Positions 16,434 through 25,767 of a stretch of 64,000 nt of DNA are shown piece by piece (the first letter of the stretch is position 1; each line of letters begins with the position of its first letter). The stretch spans positions 62,001-126,000 of the forward strand of contig JAEYKI010000029.1 in the NCBI GenBank assembly GCA_023408315.1, read 5' to 3'. The stretch comes from Bacillota bacterium (GTDB lineage: Bacteria; Bacillota; Clostridia; Christensenellales; Christensenellaceae). The translations under genes and the position numbers were made by a program. The notes under the pieces were generated by a model. The model saw nothing but the letters and a program-made list of their open reading frames with translations, made no database searches and was not told where the DNA came from.

Positions 16434-17495
16434 ATGGCAAAAGTATTAATGAAAGGGAATGAAGCGGTTGCGGAGGCGGCGATATCCGCCGGATGCACAT
16501 GTTTCTTTGGATATCCCATTACGCCCCAGAACCAGATTCCGGAATATATGTCCAAGAGGATGCCGGAGGTAGGCGGCACGTTTGTGCAGGCTGAGAGCGA
16601 AGTTGCGGCGATCAACATGGTGTACGGCGCTGCAGGCGCGGGCGCCAGGGTTATGACCTCTTCTTCCAGCCCGGGCATCAGCTTGAAGCAGGAAGGCATT
16701 AGTTATATTGCGTGCGCCGAACTGCCATGCGTGATTGTGAACATGGTGCGCAGCGGCCCGGGCCTTGGCGGAATCCTGCCCTCTCAGGGGGATTATTTTC
16801 AGGCTGTGAAAGGCGGCGGACATGGGGATTATAAGCTGATCACCCTTGCGCCCTGCTCGGTGCAGGAAGCGGTGGACATGGTGATGCTGGGCTTTGACCT
16901 GGCGGACCAGTACCGCAACCCCGTTATGATTCTGGGAGACGGCATGATTGGCCAGATGATGGAGCCTGCCGAATTTTCCGCTTATGAAAAACGTGATTTG
17001 CCCCCCAAAACCTGGGCCGCGACCGGATGGGACGGAAAATCGCGTCCGCGCGCCATCATTAATTCACTGTACATAGAGCCGGAAGAAATGACGGCTGTGG
17101 TGGACCGGTTGCAGAAAAAATACGCAGAAATTGCAAAGAACGAGACCCGCGTGGAAGAATATATGACGGAAGACGCGGAATACATAATAGCCGCCTTTGG
17201 AACCACCGCGCGCATTGCAAAGAGCACCGCGCAAATGGCCAGAAAGCAGGGTTTAAAGGTTGGCGTGATCAGGCCCATTACACTGTGGCCCTTCCCCACT
17301 GCGGCGTTTGAAAAAACCGCCACGCGCGTGAGCGGCATTCTTACCGTGGAAATGAACTGCGGGCAAATGGTGGAGGACGTGCGGCTGGCGGTTGCGGGAA
17401 AAGTGCCGGTTGATTTTTACGGCACAACGGGCGGCTTTGTGCCAGAGCAAAAAGACATACTTGCAAAAATTTACGCGATGAAGGAGGGCAAGTGA
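16434..17495 (+). CDS. 2-oxoacid:ferredoxin oxidoreductase alpha subunit (VorB/KorA type)
   Basis: The 353-residue pyrimidine-binding subunit contains GYPITPQNQIPEYMS, a Glu-containing QAESEVAAINM, and SSSSPGISLKQEG. The C-terminal domain II starts near residue 245. The motifs and length best fit the 3-methyl-2-oxobutanoate (branched-chain, VOR) branch, but 2-oxoglutarate (KGOR) enzymes are very close. The enzyme oxidatively decarboxylates a 2-oxoacid to the acyl-CoA with reduction of ferredoxin, or runs in reverse. It is 20 bp from the ferredoxin gene and 1 bp from the beta gene. Confidence 0.9.
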   Translation: MAKVLMKGNEAVAEAAISAGCTCFFGYPITPQNQIPEYMSKRMPEVGGTFVQAESEVAAINMVYGAAGAGARVMTSSSSPGISLKQEGISYIACAELPCVIVNMVRSGPGLGGILPSQGDYFQAVKGGGHGDYKLITLAPCSVQEAVDMVMLGFDLADQYRNPVMILGDGMIGQMMEPAEFSAYEKRDLPPKTWAATGWDGKSRPRAIINSLYIEPEEMTAVVDRLQKKYAEIAKNETRVEEYMTEDAEYIIAAFGTTARIAKSTAQMARKQGLKVGVIRPITLWPFPTAAFEKTATRVSGILTVEMNCGQMVEDVRLAVAGKVPVDFYGTTGGFVPEQKDILAKIYAMKEGK

Positions 17496-17496
17496 A

Positions 17497-18240
17497 ATGG
17501 CTGATAAATTTGTGAAAACAAGCATGCTGACAGACGCGCCTCTTCATTACTGCCCGGGCTGCACGCACGGCATTGCGCACCGCCTGGTTGCGGAATGCAT
17601 AGAGGAAATGGGCCTGGCTGACAAGGCCATTGGCGTTGTGCCGGTTGGGTGCGCCGTGTTTGCATACAATTATTTTAACTGCGATACGTTCCAGGCTTCG
17701 CACGGGCGCGCGCCCGCGGTAGCCACAGGCGTAAAACGCGCGCATCCCGAGAATCTGGTGTTTACGTACCAGGGAGACGGCGACCTTGCTTCCATTGGCA
17801 CCGCGGAAATTGTTCACGCTGCGGCCAGGGGAGAAAAAATTACCGCTATATTCATCAACAACGCCATATACGGTATGACGGGCGGCCAGATGGCTCCCAC
17901 CACTCTGGTGGGCCAGGTAACCACCACTTCACCCCGCGGCCGGAACCAGGAGACCCAGGGGTATCCCGTGCGCATGGCGGAGATGCTCGCGCAGATAGAG
18001 GGCGCTTATTATATTGAGCGCGTGTCTCTGCACAATATGGCCAATGTGAACAAGGCAAAAAAAGCCATCCGCAAGGCGTTTGAATACCAGATGCAAGGCA
18101 AAGGGTTCACCATGGTGGAGCTCCTTTCCACCTGCCCGACCAACTGGGGCATGTCTCCTGTGGAGTCCATAGAGTGGCTCAAGCAAAACATGATTCCCCA
18201 TTATCCCCTGGGCGTGACCAAGGAAGGAGATGCAAAATGA
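17497..18240 (+). CDS. 2-oxoacid:ferredoxin oxidoreductase beta subunit (TPP-binding)
   Basis: The 247-residue subunit carries HYCPGCTHGIAHRL near the N-terminus and the thiamine pyrophosphate motif GDGDLASIGTAE...NNAIYGMTGGQ. AAGGAGGG at the end of the alpha gene is its ribosome binding site. Its stop overlaps the gamma start (ATGA). Confidence 0.93.
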   Translation: MADKFVKTSMLTDAPLHYCPGCTHGIAHRLVAECIEEMGLADKAIGVVPVGCAVFAYNYFNCDTFQASHGRAPAVATGVKRAHPENLVFTYQGDGDLASIGTAEIVHAAARGEKITAIFINNAIYGMTGGQMAPTTLVGQVTTTSPRGRNQETQGYPVRMAEMLAQIEGAYYIERVSLHNMANVNKAKKAIRKAFEYQMQGKGFTMVELLSTCPTNWGMSPVESIEWLKQNMIPHYPLGVTKEGDAK

Positions 18241-18773
18241 GCGAGCAGGTAATTATAGCCGGATTTGGCGGACAGGGCGTTTTGCTTGCGGGGCAGCTTT
18301 TGGCGTACGCAGGATTAATGGAAGACAAAAACGTATCCTGGCTTCCTTCTTACGGGCCGGAGATGCGCGGCGGCACAGCGAATTGCTGCGTGATTGTATC
18401 CGAAGAGGAAGTGGGCAGCCCGGTGGTGACGGAAGCTGATACCGTCATTGTGATGAACCGGCCTTCTCTGGATAAATACGAGAGCTATCTTAAAAAAGGC
18501 GGCCTTTTGATTGTAAATTCCACCTTAATTGATAAAAAAGCCACCAGGGACGATGTAGAGGTGGTTTATGTTCCGGCAAACGAACTGGCCGAGCAGGCAG
18601 GCACGGTGAAAGCGGCCAATATGGTGGCGCTGGGGGCGTATCTGGAGAAAACCCATGTGGTGCAGAATGGAAACGTAATTAAGGCGCTGGAAAAAATAAT
18701 GGGCGAGGCCAAACGTAAACTGATCCCGCTGAACGAAAAAGCCATTGAATTGGGCGCGCAGGCAGCAAAATAG
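18237..18773 (+). CDS. 2-oxoacid:ferredoxin oxidoreductase gamma subunit
   Basis: The 178-residue subunit has the family opening IIAGFGGQGVLLAGQLLA and SYGPEMRGGTANC, which form the coenzyme-A-binding gamma domain. AAGGAAGGAG (18220-18229) fixes the start at 18237. The four subunits are separate, as in clostridial and archaeal VOR/KGOR. A strong terminator follows. Confidence 0.93.
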   Translation: MSEQVIIAGFGGQGVLLAGQLLAYAGLMEDKNVSWLPSYGPEMRGGTANCCVIVSEEEVGSPVVTEADTVIVMNRPSLDKYESYLKKGGLLIVNSTLIDKKATRDDVEVVYVPANELAEQAGTVKAANMVALGAYLEKTHVVQNGNVIKALEKIMGEAKRKLIPLNEKAIELGAQAAK

Positions 18774-18781
18774 TCAATTTA

Positions 18782-18808
18782 AAAAAACGGGCGAAAGCCC
18801 TTTTTTTT
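18782..18808 (+). terminator. Terminator of the 2-oxoacid oxidoreductase operon
   Basis: GGGC-GAAA-GCCC with flanking A-tract and T-tract (AAAAAAACGGGC, then GCCCTTTTTTTT). Confidence 0.88.
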
Positions 18809-18841
18809 ATGTCCAAATAACACTTGTATGTATACGCATAA

Positions 18842-18874
18842 TTTGTTGTGACAAACAACAAACGGGTGTATAAT
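18842..18874 (+). promoter_or_regulatory. Promoter and overlapping dyad upstream of the MFS cluster
   Basis: TTGTGA (18846-18851), a 17-bp spacer and TATAAT (18869-18874) form a promoter about 120 bp before the first MFS gene. TTTGTTG (18842-18848) and CAACAAA (18856-18862) form a dyad over the -35 element, a likely repressor site. Confidence 0.6.
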
Positions 18875-18997
18875 AATTGATTGGTGCAAAAAATAGCACA
18901 ATTTGGCTTTGGACGCATTTTCTGCTGAATGGTAGCAGGCATGCAGCCGGGCATATTATAATTTATAAAACCCGGACTGCCGGGCTGGGAGGAAAAA

Positions 18998-20167
18998 ATG
19001 CGAAAAAACATTATCATCATGAACCTGCTGGTAGCATTTTTTTGGATGACCATGTATTCCTATGTACCTAATCTGCCGGTTTATTCCCAGTTCCTGGGCG
19101 CGGACGCCGTGGCGCTGGGTATTATTGGGGGCGTATACGGGGTTGCGCAGATCATCCTGCGTATTCCCATTGGCGTAACCTCTGACCAAACAGGCAAGAA
19201 TAAACGGATGCTTATGATTGGCTGCGGCGTGCTGGCGGCCTCCTGTGCGATTTTGATTGCGGCGCAGGATACCAATATAATCGTTCTGGGCAGGCTGGTT
19301 GCAGGAGCGGCGGCAGCCTGGTGGGTGGTTTTGAGTGCGACGTACGCGGATTACCACAGCGATGAAAACCAGGTGCGGGCGCAGGGCGTTCTGAGCGCCA
19401 GCGCCAGCGGGGGGAAAGTGGTGGCTGCCATTGCGGGCGGACTTATAGCGCAATTTTTTAACATTCACGCCATTTTTATTTTTTCGTTTGTTCTGGCGCT
19501 GGTATGCATTGTGCTTTCCGCCAGGTTAACGGACCTGCCCAAGAAGCCCCAGCAAAAATCGTTCAGGGACCTGGTGCCTCTATTAAAAAACAAGGATTTG
19601 ATGATACTTTCGGCAATTGGCATATTGCCGCAACTGATTTGTTTTGCAGCGCCAACCTATTTTACGGCGATTGCAGCCCATAACCTGCATGCGGATGGTT
19701 TTGAAATAGGCATGCTGAACATGGCCTTTTTTCTGGCAACGGGCTTGATATCGCTGTTTGTAGGTTCCAGGTTGTACAAAAAACTGGGCGGCGTAAACGC
19801 GCTGGCCGTTGCGTTTATGATTGGAGCGGTGTCCTGTTTTCCTGTGTTTTACCACATCAATATCCAGATGATTTTTTTGATGCAGGTTATAGCCGGAATC
19901 AGTTACGGTATTACCGGCTCCGCAACCGCAGGGCTTGTGATCCGGTGCGTAACGCCCGAACAAAGGGGCGCTGCAACCGGTATTTACCAGTCTGTATATG
20001 GGGTGGGCATTTTTTTGGGCCCGGTGCTGGTGGGCAATATTACCAAGGCCGCAAGCGGCGGAGGGGCCAACTGGTCGGACGCTGCGTACTGGGTCCTGGC
20101 GGCTATTTCGGTGGCGACGGCCGTGGGATGCTGGCTTTTGATCCCCAAGAAATACGCCGCAATGTAA
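18998..20167 (+). CDS. MFS transporter, paralogue 1 of 4
   Basis: A 389-residue, 12-helix major facilitator. The cytoplasmic loop 2-3 motif A appears as GVTSDQTGKNKRML, preceded by GGVYGVAQIILRIP. The opening RKNIIIMNLLVAFFWM is repeated with variation in the next three genes. Ribosome binding site GGGAGGA precedes the ATG. Substrate is unknown: the length fits drug:H+ antiporters or small-solute exporters. Confidence 0.85.
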   Translation: MRKNIIIMNLLVAFFWMTMYSYVPNLPVYSQFLGADAVALGIIGGVYGVAQIILRIPIGVTSDQTGKNKRMLMIGCGVLAASCAILIAAQDTNIIVLGRLVAGAAAAWWVVLSATYADYHSDENQVRAQGVLSASASGGKVVAAIAGGLIAQFFNIHAIFIFSFVLALVCIVLSARLTDLPKKPQQKSFRDLVPLLKNKDLMILSAIGILPQLICFAAPTYFTAIAAHNLHADGFEIGMLNMAFFLATGLISLFVGSRLYKKLGGVNALAVAFMIGAVSCFPVFYHINIQMIFLMQVIAGISYGITGSATAGLVIRCVTPEQRGAATGIYQSVYGVGIFLGPVLVGNITKAASGGGANWSDAAYWVLAAISVATAVGCWLLIPKKYAAM

Positions 20168-20176
20168 GGGAAAACT

Positions 20177-21343
20177 ATGCGCAAAAACATCGTGCTTATG
20201 AACATTATGGTTGGGCTGTACTGGATGAGCGTATATTCATATGTACCCAATCTGCCCAACTACGCAGCCGGAACGCTGGGCGCGGACGCGGCGGCATTGG
20301 GAATTATTGGAGGAGTGTATGGCGTGGCGCAGATTATTTTGCGTATTCCCATCGGCATCCTTTCGGACCGCACGGGTAAAAACCGGCTGATGATGCTGGC
20401 GGGCTCCGGGGTACTGGCACTCTCCTGCGGCATACTGATGCTGGCGCGGGATACGAACATGCTGATTCTGGGCAGGCTGGTGGCGGGCGCGGCGGCGGCC
20501 TGGTGGGTTATCCAGAGCGCCGTGTACGCGGATTACTTCAGCGAAGCCAAACAAATTAAGGCGCAGGGCATGATAAACGCCAGTTCAAACTGGGGAAAGC
20601 TGGTTGCCGCACTGGCGGGCGGGGTTATTGCGCAATATTTTGGCCTGCAAGCCGTATTTGTTTTTGCGCTTGCGGTTGCCGCGGCCTGCCTTTTTCTTAC
20701 CATGCCCATTCAGGACGTGCCTAAGAAGCGCGAACCAAAGCCTGTTGCCCGGACGTTCCGGGAGCTGCTTCCTCTTTTTAAAAACAGGGACCTGATGGTT
20801 TTCTCTGTGATTGGCAACCTGACCAACATACTTTGTTTTGCGGGCCCCACGTATTTTACGGCGGTGGCGGCAGAAAACCTGGGCGCTACCAAAATGGATA
20901 TCGGCATGCTAAACCTGGTGTTTTATCTGCTGGGCGCGGTTACCTCCATGTGGGTGGGAACCAGGACGTATAAAAAAATAGGCGGCATCCATGCTGTTGC
21001 CGTTTCTTTTGCTGTCTGCGGCTTCTCGTGCATACCTTTCTTCTATCACATCAACATAGCTGTACTCTATGCAATGGAAGCGCTGGCCGGAATCTGCTTC
21101 GGCGTGACCTGCGGCGCTTTGGCAGGCATGGTGTTCCGCTGCGTTCCAACGGAACAGAGGGGAACAGCCACAGGAATATACCAGTCCCTGTACGGAATAG
21201 GCATTTTTGTGGGGCCTGTGCTGGTGGGCAGTATTATGAAGGCTGCGTCTTTTGACGCGGCATACTGGGTGCTGGCTGCGCTGGGCGCAGCCTCCGCGCT
21301 GTTTTGTTGGGCGTTTATTCCAAAGAAATACGCCAGGATGTAA
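20177..21343 (+). CDS. MFS transporter, paralogue 2 of 4
   Basis: A 388-residue, 12-helix transporter closely similar to the previous gene throughout (GGVYGVAQIILRIPIG is shared). It starts 9 bp after the previous stop and ends in a TAATG overlap with the next gene. Motif A is GILSDRTGKNRLMM. The central loop is slightly longer (KKREPKPVARTFREL). Confidence 0.85.
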   Translation: MRKNIVLMNIMVGLYWMSVYSYVPNLPNYAAGTLGADAAALGIIGGVYGVAQIILRIPIGILSDRTGKNRLMMLAGSGVLALSCGILMLARDTNMLILGRLVAGAAAAWWVIQSAVYADYFSEAKQIKAQGMINASSNWGKLVAALAGGVIAQYFGLQAVFVFALAVAAACLFLTMPIQDVPKKREPKPVARTFRELLPLFKNRDLMVFSVIGNLTNILCFAGPTYFTAVAAENLGATKMDIGMLNLVFYLLGAVTSMWVGTRTYKKIGGIHAVAVSFAVCGFSCIPFFYHINIAVLYAMEALAGICFGVTCGALAGMVFRCVPTEQRGTATGIYQSLYGIGIFVGPVLVGSIMKAASFDAAYWVLAALGAASALFCWAFIPKKYARM

Positions 21344-22521
21344 TGAAGATGGAAAAGCAAATTCAAAGAAACATTTTAACAATGAACATATTGGTCGCTT
21401 TTTTCTGGATGAGCCAGTATTGCTATGTGCCAAATCTGCCGCAGTACGCGCAGTCGTTTGGCGCGGATGCGCTGATTCTGGGGATTATTGGCGGCGTATA
21501 CGGCATAGCGCAGATACTCCTAAGGATTCCCCTGGGCCTGATTGCCGACAATACGGGAAAAGACCGCGGCATAATGGTGATTGGCGCGCTTGTGCTTACA
21601 GCCTCGTGCGGCATATTTGTTTTTGCAAACAGCGCAGTTTTGATTGTGCTGGGCAGGCTGACGGCGGGGGCGGCGGCGGCCTGGTGGGCATTGCAGGGGG
21701 CGGCATACGCAAATTATCACAGGGTTGAGGCGCAGGTAAAGGCACAGGGTATTCTGAGTGCAAGCGCGAACTGGGGGAAAGTGGCTGCGTCTCTGGTGGG
21801 CGGGCTGATAGCCCAGTATATGGGCATGCACGCCATATTTGTTTTTGCTTTTGCTTCCGCGCTGCTCTGCATTTTTCTTTCTGTGCGGATCAAAGATATT
21901 CCAAGGCCGGAGCAAAAAAAGCCGGCCAAATCCTTCCGGGACCTGTTGCCTTTATTTAAAAGCCGCGACATGATTGTGTTTTCTGCGCTTACCACCATTG
22001 GCGTGCTGCTCTTTTTTGCGGGCCCCACGTATTTTACGGTGGTTGCGGCGCAGGAGCTGGGCGCAACAAGCATGGACTTTGGCCTTTTAAATATGACGTT
22101 TTATATTTTTTCCGGACTTATATGCCTGTGGGTGGGCAGCAGAACATATAAAAAACTGGGCAACACAACAGCAATCGCCCTGGGTTTTTTGCTGACGGCG
22201 GTGTCCTGCGTTCCGTACCTCTACCACATCAATCTTCCCATTATTTATCTGACGGAAGCGCTTGCGGGAATTGGCACAGGCATATCGTGCACCGCGGTAT
22301 CCGGCCTTGTTTTAAGGGTCTTTCCGCAGGAAGTCCGCGGCGTGGCGAACGCGGTTTTTCAGTCCCTGGTGGCTTCGGGCGCGCTGATTGGCCCGGTGTT
22401 GGTGGGAAGCCTTATTAAATCCGTTTCTTTTGACGCGTCCTACTGGGCGCTGGTAATTATAGCCGTTGCGGCCGCGGGAATGTGCTACCTGCTGATTCCC
22501 AGAAAATACGCCAGAATATAG
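21343..22521 (+). CDS. MFS transporter, paralogue 3 of 4
   Basis: A 12-helix transporter of about 392 residues. Its ATG overlaps the preceding stop by one base (TAATG); a second in-frame ATG follows at 21349. The N-terminus carries a short extra hydrophilic tail (KMEKQIQRN). Motif A is GLIADNTGKDRGIM. Confidence 0.83.
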   Translation: MKMEKQIQRNILTMNILVAFFWMSQYCYVPNLPQYAQSFGADALILGIIGGVYGIAQILLRIPLGLIADNTGKDRGIMVIGALVLTASCGIFVFANSAVLIVLGRLTAGAAAAWWALQGAAYANYHRVEAQVKAQGILSASANWGKVAASLVGGLIAQYMGMHAIFVFAFASALLCIFLSVRIKDIPRPEQKKPAKSFRDLLPLFKSRDMIVFSALTTIGVLLFFAGPTYFTVVAAQELGATSMDFGLLNMTFYIFSGLICLWVGSRTYKKLGNTTAIALGFLLTAVSCVPYLYHINLPIIYLTEALAGIGTGISCTAVSGLVLRVFPQEVRGVANAVFQSLVASGALIGPVLVGSLIKSVSFDASYWALVIIAVAAAGMCYLLIPRKYARI

Positions 22522-22537
22522 GCGAGGGGAACAATAA

Positions 22538-23692
22538 ATGCGCAAAAACATATTCGTAATGAACGCTCTTGTGATTATATTCTGGATGGCCATGAACGTT
22601 TATATGCCCAATTTGCCCGCCTACGCGCAATCGCTTGGCGCAAACGCGGTAACGCTGGGACTGATTGGCGGCGTATACGGTGTTTCTATGGCGGTTGGAC
22701 GCATTCCGCTGGGGCTTTTTACAGATAACACAGCCAAACGCAAGCGACTTTTGATTATTGGCTCCGTTATGCTGGTTTTGTCCTGCGGGATACTGGTTTT
22801 TGCGCAGGATACGGGAATGATTATATTGGGCAGGCTGCTGGCGGGCGCTTCGGGCGCGTGGTGGGTCACGCAGAACGCCACGTACGCCAACTATTTTAAT
22901 GAAGAAAAACAAATGAAAGCGCAGGGGATGCTTTCCGCCAGCATGAGCTGGGGAAAACTGGCGGCGGCTCTGGTAGGCGGCCTGGTGGCGCAGTTTGCAG
23001 GCATACACCCGGTATTTGTGCTTGCGCTTGTTATTGCTGTTGCGTGTGTTCTGCTGTCCTGGCAGATCAGGGACGTTCAGCCTGCCAAACTGGAAAGAAA
23101 GACGTTTGGTGATTTTTTATCTGCCATGAAAAACGCCGATCTGATGAAGCTTACCGGCCTGATGATCATCAGCAATGCGTTGGGTTTTGCGGCTCCTATC
23201 CTGTTTACGCTGTTGGCGGCGCGGGACCTTGGGGGCAGCAGCCTGGACATGGGGCTTTTAAACGTTGTGTATTTTTTGGCGGCCGCATTGTCTTCCCTGT
23301 TTGTGGGGACAAGAAACTACAGAAAGATTGGCGGCATCCGGGCCACCGTGCTGGGGTTTGTTTTGGGAGGCATAAGCTGCATGCCGCTCTTCTATCATGT
23401 CAATCTCACGGTTATATACCTGACACAGGTTTTATGCGGCATAAGCTTTGGTATTGTAGGCGCGGCGCTTGGAGGCATGGTAAACCGGTGCGTACAGCCC
23501 GGAGGGCGGGGCATAGCCATTGCGATATTTAACAGCCTGAATGCGCTTGGCGTATTGTTTGGGCCCATATTGGCGGGGCATGTGATAGAAGCATGGGGGT
23601 TTAACGCCTGCTATTGGATGCTGGCCGCCATGATGGGAGCGGGCGCCATTTTGAGCACAATAATTATTCCAAAAAAGTATGGCGCTATGTAG
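22538..23692 (+). CDS. MFS transporter, paralogue 4 of 4
   Basis: A 384-residue, 12-helix transporter, last of the array. Motif A is more divergent (GLFTDNTAKRKRLL) and the preceding loop reads GGVYGVSMAVGRIP, where the other three have AQI(I/L)LRIP. It is thus the most different copy. GCGAGGGGAAC precedes its ATG, and a terminator follows. Confidence 0.85.
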   Translation: MRKNIFVMNALVIIFWMAMNVYMPNLPAYAQSLGANAVTLGLIGGVYGVSMAVGRIPLGLFTDNTAKRKRLLIIGSVMLVLSCGILVFAQDTGMIILGRLLAGASGAWWVTQNATYANYFNEEKQMKAQGMLSASMSWGKLAAALVGGLVAQFAGIHPVFVLALVIAVACVLLSWQIRDVQPAKLERKTFGDFLSAMKNADLMKLTGLMIISNALGFAAPILFTLLAARDLGGSSLDMGLLNVVYFLAAALSSLFVGTRNYRKIGGIRATVLGFVLGGISCMPLFYHVNLTVIYLTQVLCGISFGIVGAALGGMVNRCVQPGGRGIAIAIFNSLNALGVLFGPILAGHVIEAWGFNACYWMLAAMMGAGAILSTIIIPKKYGAM

Positions 23693-23711
23693 AACCGGTT
23701 TTAAATAAAGC

Positions 23712-23749
23712 GACACCCCGTAAAGCAATGCTTTTCGGGGTGTCTTTTA
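23712..23749 (+). terminator. Terminator of the MFS cluster
   Basis: GACACCCCGTAAAGC (23712-23726) pairs with GCTTTTCGGGGTGTC (23730-23744) with one mismatch, then TTTTAT. Confidence 0.9.
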
Positions 23750-23984
23750 TAGGAAGAAAGATATGAACTATATTCAGTGCGGCAAAATTTTTAACGCCGC
23801 CGGTTTTGAGCGCATTTTTTATTGAATTTTGAAGCGCCTTGTCTTAACCTGGCCTTATCATAACAAAGATTCAGACTCGTGTCAACACTTTTATGCAATT
23901 TGTTTTATAAATAGCTGCATATTTTACAAATATTTAACTTTTTAACAGCATAATATGAAACTATACCATCTCAAAATTGCATTT

Positions 23985-25655
23985 CTAGAATAATCCGGTT
24001 AGTTCACCGTTTTGGTCCACCGTGATGCTGTTGGCAGCCGGTTCTGCGGGCAGGCCGGGCATGGTCATTATTTTGGAGGTTAATACCACAATAAAGCCCG
24101 CGCCCGAGTTTAGACGCACATCCTGCACCGTGATTTCGAAGCCTTCGGGCGCGCCTGATTTTTTAGGATCGTCTGAGAAGGAATACTGCGTTTTGGCGAT
24201 GCAGATGGGCAGGTTGATGTACCCCTGGTTTTCATACATTTCTATCTTGCGCAGGGCTTCCGGTTCGTACACCGCGCCCGTGCCGCCGTATACCTTTGTA
24301 ACCAGATTATGAATCTTTGTTTTAATGGGGGCCGCATAGTCGTATGGACGCGCGGGGGTGTTGGAAGGCAGCATGGAATCCACAACCGCCTGCGCTAGCT
24401 CGCGACCGCCTTCGCCGCCATTGGCCCATACAGAGGCAACGGAAGCCGGTGCGCCACATTCTTTTGCGGCTTTCATGACTTCCTCAATCTCGGAGGGAAA
24501 ATCGGATTCAAACTGGTTGACGGCCACCACAACGGGCAGGCCGTATACATCTTTCAAATTGCGGATATGGCGTTTTAAATTGCACGCGCCGGCCCGGACG
24601 GCCTCCGCGTTTTTTTCCTTAAGCTGTGCTTTGGGCACGCCTCCGTGGAATTTGAGCGCGCGCACGGTGGCGACGATGACCACGCAATCCGGCCAGATAC
24701 CGGCGTTGCGGCATTTAATATCCAGGAACTTTTCCGCGCCCAGGTCCGCGCCGAACCCTGCTTCCGTAACCGTGTAATCCGCCAGGCGCATGGCCGTTTT
24801 GGTGGCAATGACGCTGTTGCAGCCGTGGGCAATGTTTGCAAACGGGCCGCCGTGCATCAGAACGGGCGTATGGCCGATGGTCTGCACCAGGTTTGGCCGG
24901 ATGGCGTCTTTTAAAAGCGCGCTCATGGCTCCCTGCGCACAGAGGTCTTTCGCGTGGACGGGTTTATTGTCTTTTGTGTAACCAATGGTGATTTCACCCA
25001 GCCTGCGCTTTAAGTCTTCCAGATCCGAAGCAAGGCAGAGAATGGCCATTACTTCGCTGGCTGCGGTGATGTCGAATCCCTCCTGGCGGGGCATTCCGTC
25101 CGCGGGCGCGCCCAGGCCGCATATAATGTTTCTGAGCTGGCGGTCGTTCATGTCCATGCAGCGCTTGAAGGTGATGCGGCGGGAATCTATGCCAAGCGCG
25201 TTTCCGTGATGGATATGGTTGTCTATCAATGCGGAGAGCAGATTGTTTGCGGAAGTGACCGCGTGTATATCCCCCGTGAAATGCAGGTTGATATCCTCCA
25301 TGGGAACCACCTGCGACCATCCGCCGCCCGCGGCGCCGCCCTTGATGCCGAATACGGGGCCCAGGGACGGCTCACGCAGCGTAATGCACGTTTTTTTGCC
25401 CAGCAGGGAAAGCGCGTCTCCCAGGCCTATGGAAACGGTGGTTTTTCCTTCCCCGGCCGGTGTGGGGGTAATGGCCGAAACAAGGACCAGTTTGCCCGGT
25501 TTTTTATTGCTGACCCGGTCCAGAATGGAAAGGGAGATTTTGGCTTTATCCGAGCCATACGGAATGCATTCGTCCGCCGCGATGCCCAGATTGTCCGCAA
25601 TTTGCGCAATGGGCAGAAGAGTTGCCTTTTTTGCTATCTCAAGGTCGTGATTCAT
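23985..25655 (-). CDS. fhs: Formate--tetrahydrofolate ligase
   Basis: A 556-residue cytoplasmic enzyme that makes 10-formyl-tetrahydrofolate from formate, ATP and THF. Hallmarks are the P-loop [20 protein letters not shown] and [19 protein letters not shown], and length is standard. AGGAG lies before the ATG on the minus strand. It supplies C1 units for purine and methionine synthesis; in acetogens it belongs to the methyl branch of the Wood-Ljungdahl pathway, but no other gene of that pathway is here. It is monocistronic and convergent with the MFS cluster. Confidence 0.97.
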   Translation of the reverse strand: MNHDLEIAKKATLLPIAQIADNLGIAADECIPYGSDKAKISLSILDRVSNKKPGKLVLVSAITPTPAGEGKTTVSIGLGDALSLLGKKTCITLREPSLGPVFGIKGGAAGGGWSQVVPMEDINLHFTGDIHAVTSANNLLSALIDNHIHHGNALGIDSRRITFKRCMDMNDRQLRNIICGLGAPADGMPRQEGFDITAASEVMAILCLASDLEDLKRRLGEITIGYTKDNKPVHAKDLCAQGAMSALLKDAIRPNLVQTIGHTPVLMHGGPFANIAHGCNSVIATKTAMRLADYTVTEAGFGADLGAEKFLDIKCRNAGIWPDCVVIVATVRALKFHGGVPKAQLKEKNAEAVRAGACNLKRHIRNLKDVYGLPVVVAVNQFESDFPSEIEEVMKAAKECGAPASVASVWANGGEGGRELAQAVVDSMLPSNTPARPYDYAAPIKTKIHNLVTKVYGGTGAVYEPEALRKIEMYENQGYINLPICIAKTQYSFSDDPKKSGAPEGFEITVQDVRLNSGAGFIVVLTSKIMTMPGLPAEPAANSITVDQNGELTGLF

Positions 25656-25709
25656 TTGCTATACTCCTGAAAAAATTCTGAATAATCTTATTGAAAAAAA
25701 GATAGATTT

Positions 25710-25738
25710 ATAATGCAATATAAAAAATCATTTGTCAA
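25710..25738 (-). promoter_or_regulatory. Promoter of formate--tetrahydrofolate ligase
   Basis: On the minus strand TTGACA (25738-25733), a 17-bp spacer and CATTAT (25715-25710). Its -35 overlaps the -35 of the divergent plus-strand promoter. Confidence 0.55.
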
Positions 25739-25761
25739 TACGAACGGGGTTTTGGTATAAT
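25732..25761 (+). promoter_or_regulatory. Promoter of the C39-like gene, predicting a leaderless mRNA
   Basis: TTGTCA (25732-25737), 18-bp spacer, perfect TATAAT (25756-25761). Seven bases after the -10 stands the A of the ATG (25768), so transcription should begin at or beside the start codon. No ribosome binding site is present. Confidence 0.6.
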
Positions 25762-25767
25762 CGTTTT

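Noticed and set aside
18998..23692. Transposon-driven amplification of the MFS genes
   Set aside because: No transposase, terminal repeats or target duplications are visible around the four copies.
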